DNA of 5,521 nt from Phycisphaerales bacterium (lineage in GTDB: Bacteria > Planctomycetota > Phycisphaerae > Phycisphaerales > Phycisphaeraceae): NCBI GenBank assembly GCA_012031455.1, contig JAAUTM010000125.1, forward strand, positions 1-5,521, written 5' to 3'. The translations under genes and the position numbers were made by a program. Below the pieces are notes generated by a model. It ran no database searches. It worked only from the letters and a program-made list of their open reading frames with translations, and had not been told where the DNA came from. Positions 1 through 5,309 of the stretch are shown here, one piece after another; position 1 is the stretch's first letter; every line of letters begins with the position of its first letter.

Positions 1-2
1 GG

Positions 3-611
3 CACACGGTCAGCCCTCAATGGCTGCGCCAGCAATCGATCGATCAGGCGATAGAGGATTCGCAAAGCATGGTGGTGCTCAATCACCCGAATTGGTGGCA
101 GAATTTTGACCATTGGCCAACGAACTTGCTTATGCAGATGCGCCGCTACCACGGCGTGGAGATATTCAACGGGGTCATGATGGGGGAAGTCGGCTCGGCT
201 TATGCCTTGGAAAAATGGGACATGCTGCTTGGAAGTGGTCAGCGGGTGTGGGCGTTTGCCAACGATGACACGCACCATGCGACAGGGGTGGGGCGGGGTT
301 GGAACATGGTCTGGGCCAGAGAGCCAAGTGCCCAGGGTGTGCGAGAAGCCCTTGTTTCAGGGCGTTTTTATGCCAGCACAGGGGTGAAAATCACGACCAT
401 CAGTGCTACTGACAAATGCATCAGGGTGGAGACGGACAATGCTCGGAGGATCATCGCCCGGCGTGATTTGGGTCAGCGTATCACGCATGTCGATGGGCCG
501 GTAATGGAGCTGGAAAGCGGGCAATGGGGTGATGCCAATTATGTACGTTTTGAGGCATGGGGCGAACCGGAGCAGTTCGCCTGGACCCAGCCGTTCTGGC
601 TGCGGGGATGA
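3..611 (+). CDS. PHP-domain metallohydrolase, CehA/McbA-like (C-terminal part, 5' truncated)
   Basis: The reading frame is open from the left edge, so this is the last 202 residues of a longer protein; the ATG at 69 is internal. PHP-domain enzymes are metal-dependent phosphoesterases or hydrolases with several His/Asp clusters. Two late metal-site motifs are visible: VVLNHPNW (His at visible residue 28) and NDDTHH, which contains the D-x-H pair (residues 89-91). SGRFYASTGV (about 119-128) follows and is characteristic of the CehA/McbA-like branch, after which comes a C-terminal beta-rich tail. The N-terminal HxH cluster and any signal peptide lie outside the window. The substrate cannot be told: named members include a carbaryl hydrolase, but most relatives are uncharacterised. 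The gene ends 50 bases before the predicted promoter of the HU gene, and no clear terminator hairpin follows it. Family assignment is fairly firm; substrate is unknown. Confidence 0.85.
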   Translation, partial: HTVSPQWLRQQSIDQAIEDSQSMVVLNHPNWWQNFDHWPTNLLMQMRRYHGVEIFNGVMMGEVGSAYALEKWDMLLGSGQRVWAFANDDTHHATGVGRGWNMVWAREPSAQGVREALVSGRFYASTGVKITTISATDKCIRVETDNARRIIARRDLGQRITHVDGPVMELESGQWGDANYVRFEAWGEPEQFAWTQPFWLRG

Positions 612-661
612 TGCCCGGCGGATAAAAACCCAATAAAACAAGGATTTTTTCATGGAGGGGC

Positions 662-690
662 TTGCGAAATGCCGAAATTCAAGGGACAAT
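662..690 (+). promoter_or_regulatory. Predicted sigma-70-type promoter of the HU gene
   Basis: TTGCGA (662-667) and GACAAT (685-690) are separated by exactly 17 bases. The match to TTGACA/TATAAT is 4 of 6 in each box. The predicted transcription start is near 697, leaving a leader of about 95 bases before the ATG at 791. The radical SAM gene has a nearly identical arrangement (5331-5359), which supports both calls. Confidence 0.5.
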
Positions 691-695
691 CGTAG

Positions 696-716
696 CAGCC
701 GTTGGGGAAACGGCTG
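696..716 (+). other. Hairpin at the 5' end of the HU leader
   Basis: CAGCCGTT (696-703) pairs perfectly with AACGGCTG (709-716) around a 5-base GGGGA loop, giving an 8-bp stem. It starts at the predicted transcription start, so it could protect the 5' end of the mRNA. A T-run at 727-731 also allows reading it as a loose terminator for the PHP gene, but the 10-base gap between stem and T-run makes that weaker. Confidence 0.4.
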
Positions 717-773
717 TATCGAGCGTGTTTTTCAAGGCGTTCGCGTGTCACGGATGGACTAGCACCCTAAGCC

Positions 774-782
774 AAGGAGAGG
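774..782 (+). promoter_or_regulatory. Ribosome binding site of the HU gene
   Basis: AAGGAGAGG lies 8-11 bases before the ATG at 791. It is a strong Shine-Dalgarno match and fixes 791 as the true start even though the frame from this ATG is lost within six codons. The long plus-strand frame beginning at 856 has no comparable site. Confidence 0.75.
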
Positions 783-790
783 TTTACACC

Positions 791-1106
791 ATGGCAAAAA
801 CATCAAAGCTCCGACCAAAAGTGAAGTTTACACTGAGATTTCCAAAGTCACCGGCTTGTCGCGCAAGCAGGTGGCATCGGTGTTTGAATCGTTGTCCGGC
901 GTTGTGAAAAAATCGCTGAGCAAAAAAGGCCCCGGCATGTTCACAGTGCCCGGTCTGCTCAAGATTCGCGTGATTCACAAGCCCTCTACTCCTGAACGCA
1001 AGGGCATCGATCCGTTCACCAAGCAGGAACGCGTGTTCAAGGCCAAGCCGGCGCGCAATGTGGTGCGCGTCCGCCGCTCAAGGCCCTCAAAGATATGGTC
1101 AACTAA
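791..1106 (+). CDS. HU/IHF-family DNA-binding protein, interrupted by two single-base frameshifts
   Basis: HU-family proteins are small dimeric nucleoid proteins that bend DNA. The ATG frame reads MAKTSK and is then lost. Restoring one A in the AAA run at about 805-807 gives KAPTKSEVYTEISKVTGLSRKQV and the rest of the family core. A second single-base loss near 1074-1076, a C in CGC(C)GCTC, must be repaired to finish PLKALKDMVN with TAA at 1104-1106. The repaired protein is 105 residues: N-terminal helices (about 8-47), the beta-arm region starting GMFTVPGLLKIRVIHKP (49-65), then a basic segment RKGIDPFTKQERVFKAKPARNVVRVRP. This longer arm and C-terminus are seen in planctomycete-type HU paralogues. 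Unrepaired, the main frame opens after the start and runs on to 1164. It has its own promoter, ribosome binding site and terminator, which argues that it is or was functional. Sequencing error and real pseudogene cannot be separated from the sequence alone. Confidence 0.85.
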
Positions 1107-1193
1107 TCAGCCGGAATCGACGGTCGTTTGCGGATCGGCTCTCCCCGGCTGGATCCGCTGGTGATCCCGAATCGGTTCCAACGTGACAGCCCC

Positions 1194-1223
1194 AGAACCC
1201 TGGACCTGACCGTCCGGGGTTCT
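1194..1223 (+). terminator. Rho-independent-like terminator of the HU gene
   Basis: AGAACCCTGGAC (1194-1205) pairs along all 12 bases, with one G-T wobble, with GTCCGGGGTTCT (1212-1223) around a 6-base loop. It lies 88 bases after the repaired HU stop. The tail (TCGTTGATGC) is poor in T, so termination strength is uncertain, but the stem is long and isolated. Confidence 0.6.
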
Positions 1224-1290
1224 TCGTTGATGCTCTATTTATCGAGGTATCACCAGCTCAACTTCACCTGATCTGGCCGGTGTCATGAAC

Positions 1291-1475
1291 CCCCCCCGCT
1301 CCCCCCGGGAGAGGGTGGCCGAGTCCCCCCCGGGGCGGGGGCGAGGCCGAGGCCGGGTGAGTCGTAGACCTCGCCGTGGCGGGGGCCGAAGAACGATAAG
1401 GTTTTGAAATAGGGGATATTAAAAAATAGCCACACCCTCATCCCTGCCCTCTCCCGGGGGGTAGAGGGGGTATAT
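1291..1475. repeat. GC-rich inverted-repeat element (MITE-like or interspersed intergenic repeat)
   Basis: A perfect 15-base inverted repeat, CCCCCCGGGAGAGGG at 1301-1315 and its complement at 1447-1461, bounds about 130 bases. C-rich and G-rich flanks extend the similarity imperfectly outward. The interior contains further C-run/G-run stems (1325-1341) and a short tandem GAGGCC-GAGGCC (1343-1354), followed by an AT-rich stretch (1400-1428). No coding capacity is evident inside. Repeats built on CCCTCTCCCGGGGGG are common between genes in several GC-rich bacteria, but no transposase is present and no target duplication is clear. The outer limits are approximate. The right arm overlaps the 3' end of the minus-strand unknown gene. 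The stretch from 1224 to 1290, between the terminator and the element, shows nothing recognisable. Confidence 0.5.
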
Positions 1476-2017
1476 CAGAGCCCCTACTGATGGAAGGTTG
1501 TTTGATTGCGAGCCGATGAGTCGATCCAGATGCGCCTGAGCCTCTTGCAGCACTTGGCGCAATAGTTCATCCTGAAGCCAGGGACGATCCAAAGCCCACA
1601 GGACTGCGGAGCGTAATTCCGTATCGGAGAGTTGGCTGAACCATCGGCCAATGCGCATGACACCTGCAGCGACGACGACGTAATAGAGCAGGCGGGCCAC
1701 CTCCACAGGTAACAGGCTGCCATCCTGCCGAGCCTGAGCTTTGAATCTTTGCCGAGCCAGATCCAGCAACATCACCGGAGGTTGGCCGCATACCAGCAAC
1801 TGCCCGTAAGTGCTCAGCCCCGACTGGCACTGCAATTGCCTGAACTGTTGGATCACTGCGGAGATAGGCCAGCAACAAGCTCCTCCAACGAAGCGGTCAG
1901 CTGGTGGCTGAGCATGTCCGAAAAGTCCTGACTGTCCCAAGTGTCATCAAGCCCCGGAGCCAGAGCCAGCAAATGCGCCATGGAGCGCGTATTTCCCACG
2001 GAATATTTGACGTTCAT
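1419..2017 (-). CDS. Conserved-looking protein of unknown function, one frameshift, 3' end inside a repeat
   Basis: The start is the ATG at 2017-2015, with GGAA 8 bases upstream. The first frame codes MNVKYSVGNTRSMAHLLALA and continues to LVAGLSPQ, where it hits TGA at 1855-1853. One missing base near 1856-1857 restores QVIQQFRQLQ and joins the next frame without a break to TAA at 1421-1419, giving 199 residues. The downstream frame is clearly coding in character: PPVMLLDLARQRFKAQARQDG, then LPVEVARLLYYVVVAAGVMRIG, then LSDTELRSAVLWALDRPWLQDELLRQVLQEA. It is helical, leucine-rich and probably soluble, although the LLYYVVVAAGV stretch is quite hydrophobic. I recall similar unannotated proteins in planctomycete genomes but can give no function. 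The last 15 or so residues (YPPGEGRDEGVAIF) are encoded by the repeat element, so the native stop may have been lost. It is third in the sigma-factor operon, sharing an ATGA overlap with the 30-codon ORF. Confidence 0.6.
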
Positions 2018-2106
2018 GATGTTATTTCCGGAATGTTAAGGATGGCATTATCTACCGGATTAATGCTCATACTATCTATGCCAAACTTCCGCTTTTTATG
2101 CATCAT
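2014..2106 (-). CDS. Small ORF (30 aa) coupled between the sigma factor and the unknown gene
   Basis: The ORF begins at ATG 2106-2104, overlapping the sigma factor's TGA by four bases (ATGA). Its own TGA (2016-2014) overlaps the next gene's ATG in the same way. AAGGAA lies 11 bases upstream of the first ATG. The peptide starts MMHKKRKFGIDSM and ends NIPEITS: a basic N-terminus, no membrane segment and no recognisable domain. Overlap at both ends is the usual sign of translational coupling in a polycistronic mRNA, but an ORF this short could arise by chance. Its role may be only to carry ribosomes across the gap. It could also be a frameshifted remnant of an N-terminal extension of the next gene. 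Confidence 0.4.
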   Translation of the reverse strand: MMHKKRKFGIDSMSINPVDNAILNIPEITS

Positions 2107-2828
2107 CGACTCAGGATTTCCTTAAGATTGATGATTTCTTCCTCCACATTATGTGGGTCGCCCGCATACTCCCCGACCACCGCATGCAGCACGCGGGTGA
2201 ATATTCGTTTGCCACTGATCACCAGATTGGAAGCCTCACTGGGGGAAGTAAGCTGGCAACGCTGGACCAATTCGGCATAAGGCACGGGTGGTTCGTTTCG
2301 TATCAACGGCCCAAGAATACGCGCATCAAACAACACCCAGATGTCCGTTCGTTGGGTTCGTTCACAATAAAGCTGCATCTCTCGGATCGTGGCGTAAATG
2401 ACTTCACGGGCCCAGGTTGCATCAAATGCATCCGCGGGTTGCGGGGCCCGGTCGTAATGGTCGATGCACTCGGACAGGCTGGCCATGGGCTGGGTGGGCG
2501 AGCGTAACTTGGCATGATCATGGCGATATTGCTGACTTACATAATTACCTAAAACCGCCAGTAAAAAGGTGCGCAGTCGGCCTTTGGCCTGATTTGCCTG
2601 GTTTAATATTTTGTCCTGAATCACCTTGTCCGTCACAAAACCCTGCAGAAGGTCTTCCACTTCCTCTTCCTGTATGTGCCGGTCCAGCAATAAGTGCATA
2701 CGCAGGGCAGGTAAATACTTACGTAAAAAATCCTCCAATGCCTTTCGGTGCCCGGTGTGTCCTTCCTGCCCGGCCACACGCACCATGGACCATTGAGTCG
2801 TCGGAAATGGATGAACTTCCCTTTCCAT
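2103..2828 (-). CDS. ECF-like RNA polymerase sigma factor (planctomycete/verrucomicrobial type)
   Basis: The protein has 241 residues from the ATG at 2828-2826. It opens with HPFPTTQWSMVRVAGQ, the signature of a large ECF-like sigma family in PVC bacteria. A sigma region 2-like helical block follows (about 28-105): the family pattern E-E-x-E-D-L-x-Q-x-F at 54-64, then the KGRLRTFLLAVLGNYVSQQYR core (82-102). A linker and middle helices (about 130-175) lead to a degenerate region 4-like helix-turn-helix (about 183-220, PYAELVQRCQLTSPSEASNLVISGKRIF). The tail is the acidic VEEEIINLKEIL. It should direct core polymerase to particular promoters. An in-frame ATG at 2948 would add 40 residues, but they are not family-like and that ATG lies upstream of the predicted -10 box, so 2828 is preferred; its ribosome binding site is weak (GGTAG). 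No anti-sigma gene adjoins it. It heads a probable operon with the two downstream ORFs. Confidence 0.88.
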   Translation of the reverse strand: MEREVHPFPTTQWSMVRVAGQEGHTGHRKALEDFLRKYLPALRMHLLLDRHIQEEEVEDLLQGFVTDKVIQDKILNQANQAKGRLRTFLLAVLGNYVSQQYRHDHAKLRSPTQPMASLSECIDHYDRAPQPADAFDATWAREVIYATIREMQLYCERTQRTDIWVLFDARILGPLIRNEPPVPYAELVQRCQLTSPSEASNLVISGKRIFTRVLHAVVGEYAGDPHNVEEEIINLKEILSR

Positions 2829-2901
2829 AAATCTACCAATGTGGCTGCGTACTGATGCAGACCTGACAACTTCAACCCAAGTGATGACTGAAGTATCCGC
2901 G

Positions 2902-2923
2902 CTAGCCGTACAACGACGGCTAG
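2902..2923 (-). other. Perfect inverted repeat in the sigma-factor leader
   Basis: CTAGCCGT (2902-2909) and ACGGCTAG (2916-2923) form a perfect 8-bp stem with a 6-base loop. It lies a few bases downstream of the predicted start of the sigma-factor mRNA and about 74 bases before its ATG. It could be a 5' stabilising hairpin or an operator for a dimeric regulator. Confidence 0.5.
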
Positions 2924-2934
2924 TCAATCGATGC

Positions 2935-2940
2935 ATTATA
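2935..2940 (-). promoter_or_regulatory. Predicted -10 box of the sigma-factor operon
   Basis: The minus strand carries a perfect TATAAT at 2940-2935. At 17 bases' spacing the -35 position reads TTTTTA (2963-2958), only a 3 of 6 match within an A/T-rich tract, so an UP-like AT-rich element may help. The transcript would start near 2928, just before the leader hairpin and downstream of the ATG at 2948. Confidence 0.4.
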
Positions 2941-2972
2941 TCCAGCAAATAATTCGTTAAAAAATTTTTATA

Positions 2973-3002
2973 TATGCGCAGGATTCCATTCCCATGCGCA
3001 TA
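2973..3002. promoter_or_regulatory. Operator-like repeat pair TATGCGCA / TGCGCATA
   Basis: TATGCGCA (2973-2980) and TGCGCATA (2995-3002) form a perfect 8-bp inverted repeat with a 14-base spacer. Because TGCGCA is itself palindromic, the same bases also make a direct repeat of ATGCGCA spaced 20 bases apart (2974 and 2994), close to two helical turns. It sits just upstream of the predicted -35 region of the sigma-factor operon, a suitable place for an activator or repressor. The binding protein is unknown. Confidence 0.4.
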
Positions 3003-3173
3003 GATAAGAGGACGGATAGTATTTTGATCATTCCTTTTGCATGTCCTGTTTACCCACCGGGCAATGCAGGGGAATGAGATTGCCCAGACGATTGATTTTG
3101 CCCTTGGGGATGCGTTTCTTGGTAGCGGGTTGGAATAAGTCGATTATTTACTGGTTTTTAATCAGTCAATATA

Positions 3174-3213
3174 ACACGCAGGCTCCTTTCCGGGAGAGCC
3201 TGTGTGTTTTTTT
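3174..3213 (+). terminator. Strong Rho-independent terminator, plus strand
   Basis: ACACGCAGGCTC (3174-3185) pairs with GAGCCTGTGTGT (3196-3207) along 12 bp with one G-T wobble, and a run of seven T follows (3207-3213). This is textbook intrinsic terminator form for transcription rightward. No protein gene on the plus strand is evident upstream, so it probably ends a short RNA or read-through from near 3000. The same hairpin read leftward lacks a T-run but could slow polymerase leaving the radical SAM gene. Confidence 0.75.
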
Positions 3214-3399
3214 AGTAGTTTGAGAGTGCATTGAATCAGCGGTGAGCGTGGCTGCCGTTTTCATCTTGATAGATACCGAAAACGACCTGGTTCGGGTTCC
3301 GCCGTCCATCGTCTCGTTGCCATGGTCCACACGCAATGCAAAACATGGCATACAAACTGCCAGTTGCACAGAGACGGCTGCTTTCGTTTGACCCTTTTT

Positions 3400-5199
3400 T
3401 TAATTCGTTCCGCAAGCCAAGGTAACCCCCGGGCGGTTGACGGGGCTATCCACAGCACCGGCAGGGGAGTCTGGCTGTCGAGCCTGTTCATAAAACGTCG
3501 GCGGCTCGTAGGTCCAACCGTTTTTGAGGCGGGCATCCTCGGCCAGCAGTTTCTTGTGGATGTACCGACCCACCAGAGGTGCCAGCAGCCGTGCTTTTAA
3601 GCCGAACGCTGCATACATCCCGCGCTGCACTTCTTCGATGCGTAACAGCAAGGCCGGGTTGTTGGCAAACCACTTGCGTGATGCCCACAGAGCGCCAGCG
3701 TAGTTGGTGGGTAAGCCCTCAGCTTCCCAGCGATACCGCGCGCGGATGCGGGGGTTGGGGTGGTTGCGGTAACGGTTGTAACCCAGCAGCGTGGTGCGTG
3801 CCATACGCAGGACACTGGGGCCATTGACCTCAAAATCACGGGTGAATGCCCGGATCAAGATATCCGTCTCGCTGCCCGGGGGCAGGTGAGTGTGGCGATA
3901 GTTGAATTGCAATTGCCCATGCGTGTCGGCCGTGTTGGCACAGGCCGGGTCGGTCAGCCGTTGTTCCTTTTCCATCTGTGCCCACAAGGGCGTGCCGGGG
4001 ATCGGCGTGTACAACATGAACTGGTGAAATTCGGTGTCGTGGCTGGCGGCGTAATCAATCGCGGCATCGATGTTTTCGAGAGTGTGCTCCTCCAACCCGA
4101 TGATCGTCGAACCCAGAATGCGGATGCCATGGCTTTGCAGCTCACGGACCAGCTCACGGGTGTCGGCATCCTTGAGTTTGGCGTACTGGCTGTCCTTGCC
4201 TTCCAGCCCCATCCATACCCACGAAATCCCCAACCCCACAAGCTGTTCAATGGTGTACGACCGCAGCACGTTGGCGGAGGAAAACACATAGAGCGACCAG
4301 CTTTTCCCGTGTTGTTCCATCAGTTCGAGCAAACGCAAAGCCCGTTTGCGATGAAACAGGAAGTTTTCATCCATGACAAAGAAGGAGCGCACTTTGAGGT
4401 CGCGTTCGAGTTCGACCATGACGTTAAAGAGTTCATCCCCGGTTTTGTAGAAGTCGATGAACTTGCCCTTGCCGCCGAACATGGCACTGGTCGAACAGAA
4501 ATTGCAACCCAGCGGGCAGCCAACCGAAGGAATGAGCGTCGCTGCGACATCGCCCGGCTTTTCACGCAAGGCCACACCCATGGTGCGAGCGCCAATGCCT
4601 GAAAGGATGCGTGGATGTCGGACCGGGGCATCGACTTTTTCACCCAGAAACGAGCGGAACCAGCGCACTCCTTCGCCACGCACGATGTGGTCGGCATCAA
4701 TCTGCGACGAAAGCAGTGGCATGTTGGCGATGTGGCCACCGATGACGATGATGGCCTGGGGCTGATGCTCGCGGATAAGCTTGCACATGTGCCGAACTTT
4801 GCCGACGTTGGGAATGATTGCACTGATGCCGATGATGTCGTACTGCTTGGTGCGGATCTCCGCCAGGAAACGGTCAAGCACAGGGAAATCCAGCAGGTTG
4901 CAGGGGGCTTGGATGTTTTCCTGAATGAGCATCAGGCCCCAGGAGCGGTGAAACATACGCAAGGAGAACGGGCCTTGCACACGAGTGACCTGATTGTGGT
5001 AAAGCTCCATCGGGTTGATGGTTCGGCTGCCGTGGTCATCATCCTGTGCATAGGGACCAAACACACTGGTCAGCAGGATGCGGGCTTTGGAACCCAGCGG
5101 ATGCACCGGGGTGGAAAGCGGGCCGGCGGAACCGGGTAACAGGTCAAGGGATACGTCGGTGGTGACAGCGTGAGCGACTGTTTCGGTGGAGGTGGGCAA
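3400..5199 (-). CDS. Cobalamin (B12)-binding radical SAM protein, specific reaction unknown
   Basis: This intact 599-residue protein combines an N-terminal B12-binding Rossmann-like domain (about 38-190; DIIGISAIIPNVG at 121-133, IVIGGHIA at 151-158, VRGEGV at 173-178) with a radical SAM core. The core carries the 4Fe-4S ligands C228, C232 and C235 in CPLGCNFC. Further core landmarks are FVMDENF (274-280), WMGLEGK (329-335), GSTIIGLEEHT (363-373) and YTPIPGTPLW (397-406). The classical DxHxxG base-off cobalamin motif is not seen, as in most B12-radical SAM enzymes. A C-terminal region of about 170 residues (430-599) is rich in Arg, Trp and Tyr and holds no domain I recognise. Relatives include methyltransferases and ring-forming or lipid-modifying enzymes; substrate here is open. 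The start is TTG, with AAAGAG a few bases upstream and no in-frame ATG until residue 64. Residues 1-37 look unstructured, so a later GTG (codon 32) is possible. It is transcribed away from the gene at 5498. Confidence 0.9.
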   Translation of the reverse strand: MPTSTETVAHAVTTDVSLDLLPGSAGPLSTPVHPLGSKARILLTSVFGPYAQDDDHGSRTINPMELYHNQVTRVQGPFSLRMFHRSWGLMLIQENIQAPCNLLDFPVLDRFLAEIRTKQYDIIGISAIIPNVGKVRHMCKLIREHQPQAIIVIGGHIANMPLLSSQIDADHIVRGEGVRWFRSFLGEKVDAPVRHPRILSGIGARTMGVALREKPGDVAATLIPSVGCPLGCNFCSTSAMFGGKGKFIDFYKTGDELFNVMVELERDLKVRSFFVMDENFLFHRKRALRLLELMEQHGKSWSLYVFSSANVLRSYTIEQLVGLGISWVWMGLEGKDSQYAKLKDADTRELVRELQSHGIRILGSTIIGLEEHTLENIDAAIDYAASHDTEFHQFMLYTPIPGTPLWAQMEKEQRLTDPACANTADTHGQLQFNYRHTHLPPGSETDILIRAFTRDFEVNGPSVLRMARTTLLGYNRYRNHPNPRIRARYRWEAEGLPTNYAGALWASRKWFANNPALLLRIEEVQRGMYAAFGLKARLLAPLVGRYIHKKLLAEDARLKNGWTYEPPTFYEQARQPDSPAGAVDSPVNRPGVTLACGTN

Positions 5200-5256
5200 T
5201 GTGGACTCTTTGGTAAGCGGTGGTGAGGGTCAACACCCGCTCGGTTGGGCAGGTGC

Positions 5257-5309
5257 GGGAGCTTGAGCTTCGATGGCCAAGGGTGACCAGGAGCACTTGG
5301 TAAGCTCCC
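5257..5309 (-). other. Nested stems in the leader of the radical SAM gene
   Basis: GGGAGCTT (5257-5264) is perfectly complementary to AAGCTCCC (5302-5309). Nested inside, CCAAG (5277-5281) pairs with CTTGG (5296-5300). Both lie in the predicted leader of about 125 bases. They could form a regulatory or stabilising structure. No B12-box (GCCACTG-like) was seen, so there is no support for calling it a cobalamin riboswitch. Confidence 0.35.

Noticed and set aside
1291..1475. CRISPR array or insertion sequence
   Set aside because: There are no regularly spaced direct repeats and no transposase frame; only one inverted-repeat pair and a short tandem of GAGGCC are present.
1567..1878. Minus-strand frame (103 aa) inside the unknown gene, starting MLLAYLRSDPTVQ
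   Set aside because: It could bridge the two coding frames only with two frameshifts. A single missing base near 1856 joins the flanking frames directly with a smoother sequence (LSPQVIQQFRQLQ), so this frame is taken as a shadow.
2829..2948. Longer sigma-factor start at ATG 2948
   Set aside because: The extra 40 residues are unlike the family, which begins close to the PTTxWS motif, and the ATG lies upstream of the TATAAT box and leader hairpin.
3041..3223. Plus-strand 60-aa frame
   Set aside because: It runs through the full terminator hairpin and its T-run and has no ribosome binding site.
3760..4602. Plus-strand 280-aa open frame
   Set aside because: It lies entirely antisense to the radical SAM gene, whose motifs are intact. 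Its composition reflects the complementary codons and no domain is recognisable.
4615..5139. Plus-strand 174-aa open frame
   Set aside because: Antisense shadow of the B12-binding domain; repeated Asp/Val runs reflect the complementary strand and no ribosome binding site was seen.
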